Source: Plasmodium malariae (Eukaryota > Apicomplexa > Aconoidasida > Haemosporida > Plasmodiidae). From it: DNA of 64,000 nucleotides. Positions 10,217-21,993 of the stretch are shown here, in pieces (the stretch's first letter is position 1; each line of letters starts with the position of its first letter). The notes under the pieces are model-generated. The model was not told the origin of the DNA. It was given only the letters and a program-made list of their open reading frames with translations, and did no database searches. The DNA is taken from contig NC_041782.1 of assembly GCF_900090045.1 (NCBI RefSeq), positions 576,001 through 640,000 on the forward strand, in the 5' to 3' direction. The translations under genes were made by a program, and so were the position numbers.

Positions 10217-13200
10217 TCACACATCTTGCGTTGGATCGCCGCTTAACTTGAAATCTCCTACAAGCACGGAACCATCCTGCAGCAACATATTTGGATGTTC
10301 GGAACTCGACATAACATTTTTATTCTTAAATTTTTTGGGTGCTAATGTCAGACTACGGTTTTCATTAGTCTCATTGGCATATTGGTAAGAAGGATGGAAA
10401 TTATCACTCTGATTGTTTTTATAATAAAATAATTGAGGAAATATATCGCAATTTTTTGAATTTAAGTTGTAATAACCTTCTTTGCAATTTAAATCTACCG
10501 AGTTGTTTGACATATTCTTGTCTTCTGTCAAATTATTGTTGTAATACAAAAAATTGGAATTAGAAGGATTGTTACCGATACTACTGTCGCAGATAGAGCC
10601 GCAGTTACTTCTGCAGTTTTTCACGCTGCTGTTATATTTTTCGTTAGACGAAAAGGATGCGTCGTGAAGCTTCCCACCTTCTGACAGTAACAAATTCCTA
10701 TTATCGACAGAATAATCATTAAGCTGTGATAATTGACTCATATTGTTAATGTAGGAGTTTAAACCATGTTTGCTTCCGGGATGATGGTTCATGAAGCTAA
10801 AGAAGTCCTTGTTCATAACAGAGTCATTGCAGTAGCTGTGATTGGACATATTCATATTAATATAAGATATATTATTGTTATGGTTTGTCGAAGTGCTACT
10901 GATATTACTGTTAAACTTCTTCCTGTTCTTACCACTATTATAATTGAACTTGTCATTGTTTCTATCATAATTACCACTGGTATAATTGTAATTAGTAATT
11001 CTGCTATTCCCGTATATGTTGTCCACATAACCGGCACTTGTTATTCTTCTAAATGAAGTAGAACCTAACGCTCTACCCTTGTCAGCCCTTTCATATCCTT
11101 CAAAATAATTAAAATTAATATATCTGGATGGCTGTTTCACAGGTGTTGGAATATTAATAGTGACTAGTTTCAAATTAGATAAGCATCCTTCTACTATTAG
11201 ATCCTTTTTCTTAAATTGTGTCAATAAATTAATCCATACAGAATTTACATTTGTAATAGTTTCATTAGAATTAATTTTCTCCTTAGTTATATAATGTTGT
11301 CTTGACAAAACTTTTGCATTACCACAAATGATTAATCCATATTTTGCTCTTGTTAAAGCAACGTTTAATCTTCTAGGATCATTCAAGAAACCGATTCCTA
11401 ATTTTTTATTAGAACGAACACATGATAAAAGAATAAAATCTTTTTCTCTTCCTTGAAAAGCATCAACAGAAGCTACTTCTATATCTGATGCATGTTGGAA
11501 TGGTAAATTTTTTTGTAACAAAGATGTAATATATGCTCTTTGTCCTTCATATGGTGTAATAACACCTATTTGATTCGCTTTCAAACCACACTGTAATAAT
11601 GTACGTACTAATTTTTCCATATTTGATGCTTCACTTCTATTCAGATAACTAGTACCAGATGCAGACATCTCTTCTAGTCCTGCTGTATTATAAAAAAACA
11701 TTGGACATTTGGGATTAGGCCATGGGAAATTTTTTAATGGATATTCCCTCTCTTTTAATGTTATTCCATTTTGTAAGCAACCATCATAAAAGACATAAGA
11801 AGGAAATTCACTTAAAGCTGGATGCATACGATATTGTACTTCTAATCTAAATGGAGTAATACCTAACATAACCAATCGTTCAAATAAACTTTTTCCTAAT
11901 CCTGCATTTGCAGCTTTCTTACAAACAATAATAGGACCCAACTGACAATGATCACCAACAAGTACTATTTGTTTTGCACCTGTTACTAAAGGAACTAAAC
12001 ATTCTGGTTCTGTTGACTGTGTAGCTTCATCTACTAATACTTGACTAAATCGAAATTTCTTTAATCTTTTATCCATTGCACCAACGCATGTAGAACAAAT
12101 TACATCTGCTTCTATTAAGATTTCCTGTTCAGCATAAAAAATTAATTTTTTTAATCTTCTTTCATCTTTTTGCGATAACTCACCTACTTCTTCTTTTAAT
12201 TCTAATAATTTATTTAATTCTTCACCTATATCACTTTTTAAAAGTTTCATTTGATTATGTAAATATAAATAGTCAGCAATACTTGGAACGGATTCTCTAC
12301 TTTTAGCACACAATCTAACAACCTTTAAACCTGTTCTATGAATTCGTACTGATAACTGATCAACAGCAACGTTACTCGGAGCTGTCACTAATACCTTTCC
12401 ACCCTTTCTCATAGTAGATAAATGATATACCAAAGTAGCACACGTTAATGTTTTACCTGTTCCTGGTGGACCTTGAATTAATGACAAAGGGGACACCAAA
12501 CTTTTTTTTATTGCATCTATTTGGGAATGATTAAGAGGAGCTAAATTTGGCGCTGAGTAATTTACAATAGGTAATCCTCCCCTTCTCTTTCCATCATGCA
12601 TGTTGTAATTACTATTGCTATTATGATTATTACTATTATGATTATTACTATTATGATTATTACTATTATGATAATTACTATTACTATTATGATAATTACT
12701 ATTACTATTATGATAATTACTATTACTATTATTATATACTAAATCGTTTTTATAATATTCCAAAGATTCATCAGATATATCATGACCTAACAGTTTATGA
12801 TATAAATAACCACTAAGTGAATACGAATTATAAGCAAATTCATTTAAAGCTAATAACATACGATCATATGCTGTACTTTTCCATACAAATTCAACAGAAA
12901 ATCCAGTAGTTATATTGTCAACCCATGGACCATCAGCTGTTCCTAAAATTCGTAACTCCAATGCTATTTCTTCAGTATTATGTAATCTTGATATATGACC
13001 TTCACATGACCATACTTTTCCATTTGGATATGTGTAAGACAATTTCAACTCATCTCCTGCTACTAATCTTAGTTCACTTTCTTCCTTCACATATATAAAA
13101 TGAGCATATCTTTTTTTATTTAATCCGATATCCCAACGAATTGTTACATTCCCTTGTTTTTGCCCTTCTTTAATTGATTTATCATAATCAGCTTCTAACT

Positions 13201-15634
13201 TAATTAATGGTGCAAAAATAGACTGATAGTGATGTACATCATCATATTTTAGTGCTACCTTTACAGGTTCATCATTTAATATTTCTGAATCTAATTCATC
13301 TATATAAACATCCTTTTTGTTCTTCCATAATTCCTCTAATTTGTTTACATTATATGAAGTAGCTAACTTCTTTCCTTTCTTCTCTGCCTCCTCAACAGAT
13401 GGAATACTAACTAGCCAATCTAAAAAACACCTATCTTCAATTAGTGGTTGCCATTTTTTTAAATTCCATTCCTTCATCTTTCCCAACTCGGCTAATTCGC
13501 CCATTCCGCCACTACCATTGTCACTACCATTGATACTACCACTGGCACTACCATTGATACTACCATTGGCACTACCATTGATACTACCACTGATACTACC
13601 ATTGATACTACCATTGTCACTATCATGGCTACCTTCACTGATACTACCATTCTGATCAGGTTCCCACACATCATGCTTATTAGCGTGTCCGCTTTTTTGC
13701 ACACCCCTTTCTGCATTTCTTTGTCCTTCCCCTTCCACTTTGTCCCTTTTTCTCCTTTCGTGTTTGACTTCATCACTAGTAACATTCTTCTCATCAGTTT
13801 TGCCAATTTTATTCTTCCTTTCTCTCTTTTTCCTTTTATCATAACAGAAATAACTGTCATAGTTCATGCTGTTTTTCCCCTCCAACTCACTCCAGTTATC
13901 TTCACTAAACGAAAATTCATCGCTACTAATTATGTAGTTCTTCCCTGTTGTTATATCTACGTCGTTCTTCGCTCTTCTCACGTTATCGTCATGGTCATCG
14001 GTATCTTGTTGCTCTTTCTTATATTTAACACCTTTCTCATTGTTATGTAATTCTTGTTTTTTCCCAATATCCCCTTTCTTTATAGTTGATTCACTATCAT
14101 TTACATACTCCTTTACGTGCTCCTTTGCATACTCTTTTGCATGCTCCTTTGCATACTCCTTTGCATACTCCTTTGCATACTCCTTTGCATACTCTTTTGC
14201 ATGCTCTTTTGCATGATCATCCTCATTTCCCCTTGCATTACTTCTACCATACAACGAAAGAAATCTAGCCAAACAGGGGTCCCTACAGATAATTACGACA
14301 ACCCCTTCCTCCGATGTCGGCAGAAATCCTAACAAGAACACATTTCTACATCCACAATTATAACATTCTAAAATAGTTTCACCTAGTAGACTATTCTTAT
14401 GTAATTTAATTTCTTTATGTTTTGATCGAACTAAGTGAGTAACAATATGACTACCACAGGTACCATAGGACCCATTACAAAACCATCGATCACATGTATT
14501 GCACTGAACAACACTATCAATAGAATCAATTTCACAATAACGGCATCTATAATATTTTAATTTCTCTTCTTTTTTTTTAAGCCTAGATCTATTACTAACA
14601 CTGTTATTGTTACTATGCTTGCTGCGCTCGTTCGTGTTTCTTCTTTCTGCATAATTACTACCGATACGACTGTAGCTATTAGTGCTGCTATTATTATTGC
14701 TATTCCCGTTTCTGTTACTACCATTACGGATGTACTCATTATTGCTGATATTCCCATTGCTATTACTGTCACTACTCCAGACATTATCCCTTTCCTCGTA
14801 CCTCTTCTTTTTCTTATTTTCCAAATCATAATCCTCCCTGGGGTATTCCAAGCATCCGCTGGATAAGTTGTCATCATAATTGCTAACATCATATAAGTGT
14901 TCTATACTATTTTGCACGTGAAATGAATTCGTATGCTCATGTTTTTGATTATTATGATTCTTTTTCTTCTTTTTAGAAATTCCGTCTTGCTCATTACCAC
15001 CAAGTTCATCTATTACTTTTGCATTACGGCGCTGATCATTTTTCCTTACATTCTGCCTTACATCCATCCCTACGGTTTTCCCTTTTCCCTCTTCTTCCAC
15101 TTCTTCTACTTCTGTTTCATCTACTTCTATTTCATCTACTTCTATTTCATCTACTTCTATTTCATCTACTTCTATTTCATCTACTTCTATTTCATCTACT
15201 TCTATTTCATCTACTTCTACTTCATCTACTTCTACCTCCTCCTCTCCTTCCTCCTTCTTTTCATCCCCCTTGTGTCTAATTTCTCTTCGGTCGTCTATTC
15301 TCACACACACCTTATCATCTTCATTCTTCTCTTGCTTTTTTTCCACAGAACCCGTATATGAACAATTCACTGATTTAATATTCGTATTGTCCTTATTCTG
15401 ACTATGTTGATCCTTATTCTTCATTTCCCTTTTACTTCTTCCGACCCCTTCCTTATGTATTGTACTGTTCTCACCGGCATCTTTCATATCATAATCATAA
15501 TAGTCATCAGAAAAATAGCTTTTACTTATTCTATTTATTTTTTTTTTTTCATTATGAGGGTAAAAATCATAAAAATCATCAAAGTCGTCCACATCATCAA
15601 CATCTATTTGGTTGTAATCAAATGTCTTATCCAT
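10217..15634 (-). CDS. UPF1: Regulator of nonsense transcripts 1 (UPF1 RNA helicase), 1805 aa
   Basis: ATP-dependent 5'-3' RNA helicase of superfamily 1, the central factor of nonsense-mediated mRNA decay in the cytoplasm. Seen in order: an acidic N-terminal extension with a repeated EVDEIEVDEI tract (about residues 130-175); a CH zinc domain from about residue 360 (YRCRYCEIDSIDSVVQCNTC, then CNGSYGTCGSH and a second Cys set); an AKEYAKEY/AKEHAKEY repeat; a GSINGSASGS repeat; the 1B/stalk region; a Q-motif-like LNHSQIDAIKKSL; Walker A GPPGTGKT (about 1055); motif II VDEATQSTEPE (about 1200); SVDAFQGREKDFI and VALTRAKYGLIICG. An Asn/His repeat sits just before the Q motif, and the last 330 residues are Asn/Ser-rich. 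Human UPF1 is about 1,120 aa; the excess here is low-complexity insertion. Single exon, ATG at 15634. Confidence 0.97.
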   Translation of the reverse strand: MDKTFDYNQIDVDDVDDFDDFYDFYPHNEKKKINRISKSYFSDDYYDYDMKDAGENSTIHKEGVGRSKREMKNKDQHSQNKDNTNIKSVNCSYTGSVEKKQEKNEDDKVCVRIDDRREIRHKGDEKKEEGEEEVEVDEVEVDEIEVDEIEVDEIEVDEIEVDEIEVDEIEVDETEVEEVEEEGKGKTVGMDVRQNVRKNDQRRNAKVIDELGGNEQDGISKKKKKNHNNQKHEHTNSFHVQNSIEHLYDVSNYDDNLSSGCLEYPREDYDLENKKKKRYEERDNVWSSDSNSNGNISNNEYIRNGSNRNGNSNNNSSTNSYSRIGSNYAERRNTNERSKHSNNNSVSNRSRLKKKEEKLKYYRCRYCEIDSIDSVVQCNTCDRWFCNGSYGTCGSHIVTHLVRSKHKEIKLHKNSLLGETILECYNCGCRNVFLLGFLPTSEEGVVVIICRDPCLARFLSLYGRSNARGNEDDHAKEHAKEYAKEYAKEYAKEYAKEHAKEYAKEHVKEYVNDSESTIKKGDIGKKQELHNNEKGVKYKKEQQDTDDHDDNVRRAKNDVDITTGKNYIISSDEFSFSEDNWSELEGKNSMNYDSYFCYDKRKKRERKNKIGKTDEKNVTSDEVKHERRKRDKVEGEGQRNAERGVQKSGHANKHDVWEPDQNGSISEGSHDSDNGSINGSISGSINGSANGSINGSASGSINGSDNGSGGMGELAELGKMKEWNLKKWQPLIEDRCFLDWLVSIPSVEEAEKKGKKLATSYNVNKLEELWKNKKDVYIDELDSEILNDEPVKVALKYDDVHHYQSIFAPLIKLEADYDKSIKEGQKQGNVTIRWDIGLNKKRYAHFIYVKEESELRLVAGDELKLSYTYPNGKVWSCEGHISRLHNTEEIALELRILGTADGPWVDNITTGFSVEFVWKSTAYDRMLLALNEFAYNSYSLSGYLYHKLLGHDISDESLEYYKNDLVYNNSNSNYHNSNSNYHNSNSNYHNSNNHNSNNHNSNNHNSNSNYNMHDGKRRGGLPIVNYSAPNLAPLNHSQIDAIKKSLVSPLSLIQGPPGTGKTLTCATLVYHLSTMRKGGKVLVTAPSNVAVDQLSVRIHRTGLKVVRLCAKSRESVPSIADYLYLHNQMKLLKSDIGEELNKLLELKEEVGELSQKDERRLKKLIFYAEQEILIEADVICSTCVGAMDKRLKKFRFSQVLVDEATQSTEPECLVPLVTGAKQIVLVGDHCQLGPIIVCKKAANAGLGKSLFERLVMLGITPFRLEVQYRMHPALSEFPSYVFYDGCLQNGITLKEREYPLKNFPWPNPKCPMFFYNTAGLEEMSASGTSYLNRSEASNMEKLVRTLLQCGLKANQIGVITPYEGQRAYITSLLQKNLPFQHASDIEVASVDAFQGREKDFILLSCVRSNKKLGIGFLNDPRRLNVALTRAKYGLIICGNAKVLSRQHYITKEKINSNETITNVNSVWINLLTQFKKKDLIVEGCLSNLKLVTINIPTPVKQPSRYINFNYFEGYERADKGRALGSTSFRRITSAGYVDNIYGNSRITNYNYTSGNYDRNNDKFNYNSGKNRKKFNSNISSTSTNHNNNISYINMNMSNHSYCNDSVMNKDFFSFMNHHPGSKHGLNSYINNMSQLSQLNDYSVDNRNLLLSEGGKLHDASFSSNEKYNSSVKNCRSNCGSICDSSIGNNPSNSNFLYYNNNLTEDKNMSNNSVDLNCKEGYYNLNSKNCDIFPQLFYYKNNQSDNFHPSYQYANETNENRSLTLAPKKFKNKNVMSSSEHPNMLLQDGSVLVGDFKLSGDPTQDV

Positions 15635-16491
15635 ATTTTTGTTATACGTAAATTTTTTGTTCCGTATGATTTAGAAAAAAAAAAAAAAAATTAAAACAAA
15701 TGCATGCATGTACGGATGTGTATGTAACGTGTACATGTGAAAGTATGTTCTTACAAATGGGTTCGCATTTGTATATGTTATGTACAAGTATGGAGTTGTT
15801 CATATGTATGTATACATGTGTGCATGTTATATATGCTTACATATATACACACATACATATAAAAACTTATAATACGTTGTGCTGCCCAGAACAAAACTTA
15901 TTGATCTTTTACATGTGAGAACTTAGCGTTTATTATCTCTTATATGCAATATGTGCATAGGTTACATATATGCACATGTGTACATTCATATACATGTAGT
16001 TAATTCATGTACTTCTACAACTTCCATTTAGACTGTTCGTTCTTTATCATTTTTGCTAATACATTTATACCAGTAATTTCACCATGTAATGCGCATTATT
16101 TTTTATGTCCTAATTTTCCTTTTTATTGATATTTTATCTTTTCCAAACAGCCAAAAATGTAAAAATGAATTTGTACATATATATCCATATATACGCAAAT
16201 ATGCATATATACATATGAACATATACACGTATATACTTATACACAAGTACGTTTATCTGCAAACTTATCACTAAATAGGAATAACAGGTTAAGAGTATTC
16301 AAATTTCTAATTTTTCGCTGGGGGGAGGAAAAAAAAAAAGGGGAACAATAAGTAAGCATTTTGTACAAATGAAAAGGACTGTAAATGCGATATTATTATG
16401 TGTCAAAAAAAAAAAAAAAAAAGAAGAAATGCGTTAAATTGAGTATTAATGTGTATAATTCTGTACACATAAGTATATATATACATACACA

Positions 16492-16528
<37 letters not shown>

Positions 16529-19500
16529 AATGCGAACTCATCAAAAGTACGTCCTTCTTTAAATTAGCTCCTTACAATTCTATGTTTGTGCTCAAATTTT
16601 CAATCTAGTTGTTGTTCACAAATGAAACGATCATATTTTACATGTCCAAATCAACTAGCATATTACTCATATATCCCCCTTTTTTTTTTTTTTTTTTGTT
16701 TTTTGCAGTCATAATTTTTATTCTTTCACATATGCAGTTTGTAAAAAATTATGAACGCATATGTACGTATACATACGAGTTTTTTACTCTCTCACATGGA
16801 AACATACAAACATACGTATATACATATGTACCAAAATAATACGCATATATACCAATATAATAAACGTACGAATGTAATGAACATGCTAATGCTACATACA
16901 TAAGGATATATTTATATACCCTTTTTTGGAGTGCCTTTATGGTATGTGCACATAGTTTTAAAAGCCCTTTTTTACTTATATTATTGCAGTATTATTGTGG
17001 TATTATATGGTATTACTAGGTCATTGTTATGTTATAACTGCGGTATTATTATGTTATTACTATTATATTATTATTTTTTCTTCAGCTTTTTTAAATTTAT
17101 TCCTGCGTCCTTAGTTCACATATATGGACGTATGCGAGTATGTAAATATTACAAGTATATATATATATATATATGTATATACAAGTATATATATGTATAT
17201 ATAAGAATATACAAGTATATATAAGAATATACAAGTATATATATGTATATAAAAGTATATATAAGAATATACAAGTATATACGATGTATTTATATGTATG
17301 ATATTTTTTATTTCTTTCGAAGCGTAAGGCGTAAATATCCCTCAATACACAAAAAAAAAAAAAAAAAATACTTGATTTTTTCTTATTTATTGTATCATAT
17401 GTATTACTTCCTTAAAAGCAAAGTTTTTCTTTTACCATATATTTTACTGTATATTATACAAAATATTTTATAGCGTATTTTATGCTAAATATTTTATTTA
17501 TTTTTTTATATATTTTTTTTTTTTTTTGGAGTATGGAAGGTACTTCCATTTCGTATTAACTGCAGTAGAATGTATTGCAAATCTTACTAGTTTACAAAGA
17601 GAAGCAAAAATAAAAAAATGATATTAAATTAAAATAAAACAAAGATAAAACAGAAGTAAATATAAAAATGAAAATTAAAATGAAAATAAAACAAAGATAA
17701 AACAGAAGTAAATATAAAAATGAAAATAAAAATGAAAATGAAAACGAAAATAAAAATGAAAATCGCGTTTTCGTATTTTTGAATATACATACATATGTAT
17801 GTACGCATATATATGCAGTACACTCTTATGAATATTCTGTTTTGCCGCCATGCATGCGCTAACATACATATTTGGTTTAATTTGCTAGTACAAAGAGTAT
17901 GAAGATATATACGCAAATTTGTGCGTGTGTATGATTAACATATTCATATGTGTAACAACAATGAGTAAAAATATATTTCTTTGCTCAAATACATTTTTTT
18001 TTTTTTTTTTTTTTTTTTTTGTTTCCTCAGTATCATATAGGGAACAGTTCAAACGTGTAAGCATACAAACGGAGATAAAAACTGAGGATGTGTAGGTGTA
18101 CGTGTAATTGTACATATGTATATGTATGTAACCTATGGACGTATGTACATAAGTACGTACGCGTGATAGGAAACCCATTTGTTTCATTTTTTTATGTCAT
18201 ATTACTCCAATGTGGTATTTTCTAAATATCGTTCTTTTCATGTGCAACAAGAAAAGAGCAAACATATATAAAAAAGCAAAATATAATATTTTATTTTAAG
18301 AAAAAATAAATATTCCAAAGATGATAATTTTCATTATAATAACGTCAATACAAATATGTGCATTGTATTTAACATATGCACGCGTTTGTAAAATTCAAGG
18401 CTTGCACATATAGTTATTACATATATGCACTTATGTACACACATCCACAAACACATATTTGTATATATGAACATATATTTACCTATGCTTATGCATAGGC
18501 AGACGGGAAAGACCTAAAACAATCAAAACATTTTATAACGATATGTATAAATATAACTGTCGTAATAAAGACTATATAATTAAAAAAACAAACGTACAGT
18601 AGGTAAGTATGAGAAACTAGATAAAAAAAAAAAAAAAAAAAAAGATTACAATAAAACAGTATAAAACAGAATGTAACAAAATAAGACAACATATAACAAG
18701 TTGAGGCAAAGCAAAACAACCGTCTACAGTCTACAATTTCAAGTCGAATAAACGAATATACGTAAAACATGAAAGTTCATTACAAAACACGTTAAATATA
18801 AAATTATTTTATTTCTGTATTTCTTGTAAAATATATGTACTCATTTACGAATGTACTGTACATTAATAAAAAAAAAAAAAAAAGTGGTAGAAGTGATAGA
18901 AGTGGTAGATGTGGTAGATGTGATAGAAGTGGTAAAAGTGGCAGAAGTGGCAGAAGTGGCAGAAGTGGCAGAAGTGGCAGAAGTGGCAGAAGTGGTAGAA
19001 GTGGTAGAAGTGATAGAAAAGGCAAAATAAGCAAAAGAGGCATTTCAATTACATCCTTATAACGCACCATTACGTACCTTTCACGTAATACATATAAGCG
19101 AATAAACAGTTGTACTAGTAGTGTTTCACTACATGTCTTTAAAATTTACTCTAGTTTTAATTCTTTAAAATAATAAAAAAAATTTACAATATTTGAAAAG
19201 GTACTTAAAAGCAAACTCGTCGCTTTGTAAAAAAATAGTTAATGAAAAAGAAGGTGCGGCGTAAAAATGTAATATATCTTTGTATACATACATATACAAA
19301 TACGTACATATACATACATATACGTGAAGGAAAAAAAAAAAAAAAAGAAAAAATGCAATAAATAATATAAATAAAAGAATGACCACACATTACGAATAAC
19401 TACTAAAAAAAATTAAATACCAACTGCTACAGTAGTAGCCGTATTAGCAGCAGTGATGGTAACACACACTAAAAGGTATATAACGCACATAAATAAATAG

Positions 19501-19595
19501 CTATTACGAAAAAAAATATATTTCAAGAATACCACTTTATCCTAAAATGGTTAAACCGTGTAAGCTCAACATTTTTGTTTAAAAAATTTTTATAG

Positions 19596-19652
<57 letters not shown>

Positions 19653-19717
19653 TTATTTATTTATTTATCTATTTATTCTATTTATTTTTTATTAAGGGTC
19701 TCTCTTCTTTTTATTTA
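15635..19717. other. Long spacer between UPF1 and the J protein
   Basis: About 4 kb holding the 5' flank of UPF1 and the 3' flank of the J-protein gene. It contains poly(A) runs, (TA)n near 16496-16526 and 19603-19649, tatacaagtata-type repeats (17145-17290), a GAAAATAAAAAT repeat (17600-17760) and a 9-bp minisatellite (18885-19025). A short coding-like minus segment (about 16095-16030) was seen, but it has no convincing acceptor. No gene is supported. Confidence 0.65.
18885..19025. repeat. 9-bp minisatellite AGAAGTGGC/AGAAGTGAT
   Basis: About 15 near-identical 9-bp copies. The plus-strand translation is a Ser-Gly-Arg run and the minus strand reads Cys-His-Phe; neither has flanking coding sequence. 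Confidence 0.9.
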
Positions 19718-21835
19718 TTAACGTTCCCTCCTATTTTTACTCATTTTTGTAGGTATGGTCATGTCCTTATATGCTGCATGCCCTTCCGTTTGTATGTGTT
19801 CAAATAATTTATTTCTAGAATTAAAAGTTTCATTACATACTTTGCACTGATTTTTGTTTATGCTCTCTTTTAATTTACACTCTGTTTGACCATTCACTTT
19901 TTGTTTGTTTGTACCATCCTTATTTATTTTAGAAGGATTGTTTACTTCCTTATTAATTGTATTCATACCTTCTTTTTTTTTTTTTTTTTTGGGTTTTTTT
20001 TTCTTTCTTCTTGATGTTTCATAATAATCACTACTAGAATTGCTAACCTTCAGGTCCTCATGTAAAGAATCCTTATTCTCAAACACACTCTTTTCTGCTT
20101 GTAGGAATATATCTTTATTCTTCTTTTTGCCATTTTTATACCATGATAATAAATCCTCATTAGAATTTGAAGACTTCTCGGCAGAGTTCGTATCCTTTTG
20201 TGTATTTCTACAATAAGGTGTGTTTTCTTTTTCCATCTCCTCCTTCTTTTTCTTCATCTTCATCTTCTTCTTCTTCTTCTCTTTCTTTACGCTTCCTTCT
20301 GCTTTACTTTTTTCCTCGTCTCGTATTTCAGAACTGTTCTCTTGTCCTACTTCTTGCTCCACGTCTTCACATACGTCATTCTGTACCTCTTTCCAATCTT
20401 TTTGCTGCACCTCTTTATGTACCTCCTTTCCCGTTTCACCTCCTTCGTCTTCTCTAAAAATACCGTTCAATTCGTACTTTTGCGCATTTTTCAAAAAGTT
20501 GGTTAAATGTTTTTTCGAAGACTCATGAGAAGTGTATTGCTTCATGCTTTTGAAATTTTTTCTACATACATCACATCTATAGATAATTTTATTGTAAACA
20601 ATTGTATCTTCCTCATCGTCGTCGTTGTCATCTCCCGTATGCATTCTCTTTTTATGCTCACTAGCAGTGCAAACCGCATTCGTAGCATTAGCAGCGTTCG
20701 TGGTCTTAGCTTCGATGCTCGAAACAGCCGCTTTAACATCCCCTTCATTAGGATTAGCGCCTTTTTTCACCTTTTCTTCTTTCTTTTGATCGGGGTTTTT
20801 CCTACGTAATTCTTCCCCATATGTGCACCCATTATAAGTGGATTGTCCTTTATTTTCGAAATTATCCTCATTAGATGAGGACCAGCGAGCACTTGAGTTA
20901 TCATTTTCCTTATGCTCCAAATATTCCCGCTTAAAATTATTCTGCTCAAACAGCAGTTTTCTTTTTAACATCATCTGCTGCTTTTTATGCCTTTCTATTT
21001 CTTCAATTTTTTTTCTTTTTTCCTCCGCAATTTCAACGACTCTGTTTAAATAACGTATATCATGTTTTTTTAAATGCTGTACAAGTGATCTAATATTATC
21101 ATTGTATTCCTTTCTTTCTTTTATGCTTCTTTTTTCCCCTGCTTTCTTTAAATTCCTCCTAACATTCCTATTTTCAAACTCAGCATTTTTTAAGTACTCA
21201 TAATAATAATCAAATTTTTTTACTGTTGAAAAATTTGTCCAATAATCATAAAAATCATCTATATCTTTTCCACTCGTCTTCGAATTACCAAAGCTTGGGG
21301 CATTAATTTTTTCTTCTTTATCTTCTTTATGTCTATTATTATAACTCCATGTTAATTCTTCATTTTCTTCTTTTATTATATTTTCAAATAATTTTTTATA
21401 CACATTATAAAAATTGTTCTCTTCCTTGTCATCAAATCCGTTGTAACAGTTATTGCTAAAGTATTCCCATATATTTATCTTTGTTCTGCTACCACTGTAA
21501 TACCTGTTCACGTCCTTCGTACTTCTTTCCCACTGTCCATTTGGTCCACATGCAGCTTCATCCGCCTCTTCTTCATCTCCTTTCCCCCTAATAATACGCC
21601 ATCTATTTTTGTCATACCATTTTCTACGTTTTTCATCAATTAAACATTCGTATGCTTCTTGAACACATCTAAATATATTTGTGCATCTTCTTTGCTCTTC
21701 TTCAGGCAAATGTGCATTCTTATCTGGATGATATTGTAGTATTATTTTTTTATAGCTTTTCTTAATCTCCTCTAAAGTAGCATTGTTTTGGACGTTAAGT
21801 ATTTTGTAGTAGCACCTACATTTTTCTATGTCCAT
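19718..21835 (-). CDS. J-domain protein with two C2H2 zinc fingers (DNAJC21/Jjj1-like), 705 aa
   Basis: Hsp70 co-chaperone. Jjj1/DNAJC21 stimulates Hsp70 to release biogenesis factors from late cytoplasmic pre-60S ribosomes. Seen: an N-terminal J domain (about residues 6-82) with YHPDKN; a charged region with KFDYYYEYLKNAEFENRNVRR, typical of the family; a basic coiled coil (EEKRKKIEEIERHKKQQMM); a first C2H2-type finger near residue 421 (YRCDVCRKNF then SHESSKKHL); an Asp/Glu/Lys-rich linker with poly-Lys; and a second finger near residue 661 (CKVCNETFNSRNKLFEHIQT). The order J domain, U1-like finger, acidic/basic linker, C-terminal finger is that of Jjj1. Single exon, ATG at 21835, in tandem downstream of the M3 peptidase gene. 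Confidence 0.92.
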   Translation of the reverse strand: MDIEKCRCYYKILNVQNNATLEEIKKSYKKIILQYHPDKNAHLPEEEQRRCTNIFRCVQEAYECLIDEKRRKWYDKNRWRIIRGKGDEEEADEAACGPNGQWERSTKDVNRYYSGSRTKINIWEYFSNNCYNGFDDKEENNFYNVYKKLFENIIKEENEELTWSYNNRHKEDKEEKINAPSFGNSKTSGKDIDDFYDYWTNFSTVKKFDYYYEYLKNAEFENRNVRRNLKKAGEKRSIKERKEYNDNIRSLVQHLKKHDIRYLNRVVEIAEEKRKKIEEIERHKKQQMMLKRKLLFEQNNFKREYLEHKENDNSSARWSSSNEDNFENKGQSTYNGCTYGEELRRKNPDQKKEEKVKKGANPNEGDVKAAVSSIEAKTTNAANATNAVCTASEHKKRMHTGDDNDDDEEDTIVYNKIIYRCDVCRKNFKSMKQYTSHESSKKHLTNFLKNAQKYELNGIFREDEGGETGKEVHKEVQQKDWKEVQNDVCEDVEQEVGQENSSEIRDEEKSKAEGSVKKEKKKKKMKMKKKKEEMEKENTPYCRNTQKDTNSAEKSSNSNEDLLSWYKNGKKKNKDIFLQAEKSVFENKDSLHEDLKVSNSSSDYYETSRRKKKKPKKKKKKEGMNTINKEVNNPSKINKDGTNKQKVNGQTECKLKESINKNQCKVCNETFNSRNKLFEHIQTEGHAAYKDMTIPTKMSKNRRER

Positions 21836-21962
21836 TATTCGCAGTTAACTTTGCCCTCTTTTCTTCACATACGAGCTTACACATACAATTTTACATATGC
21901 AGTTACATATATACACGCTTATATATACATATGCATATATATACACACATATATATATTTAA

Positions 21963-21993
<31 letters not shown>

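Noticed and set aside
10766..15361. Many plus-strand ORFs opposite UPF1
   Set aside because: Antisense shadows of the UPF1 reading frame and its triplet repeats.
18835..19062. SGR-repeat protein ORF
   Set aside because: A 9-bp minisatellite with no coding flanks.
15635..19717. A centromere in the 4-kb spacer
   Set aside because: Plasmodium centromeres are a single block of extreme AT content with imperfect repeats; this spacer has mixed composition and several unrelated repeats.
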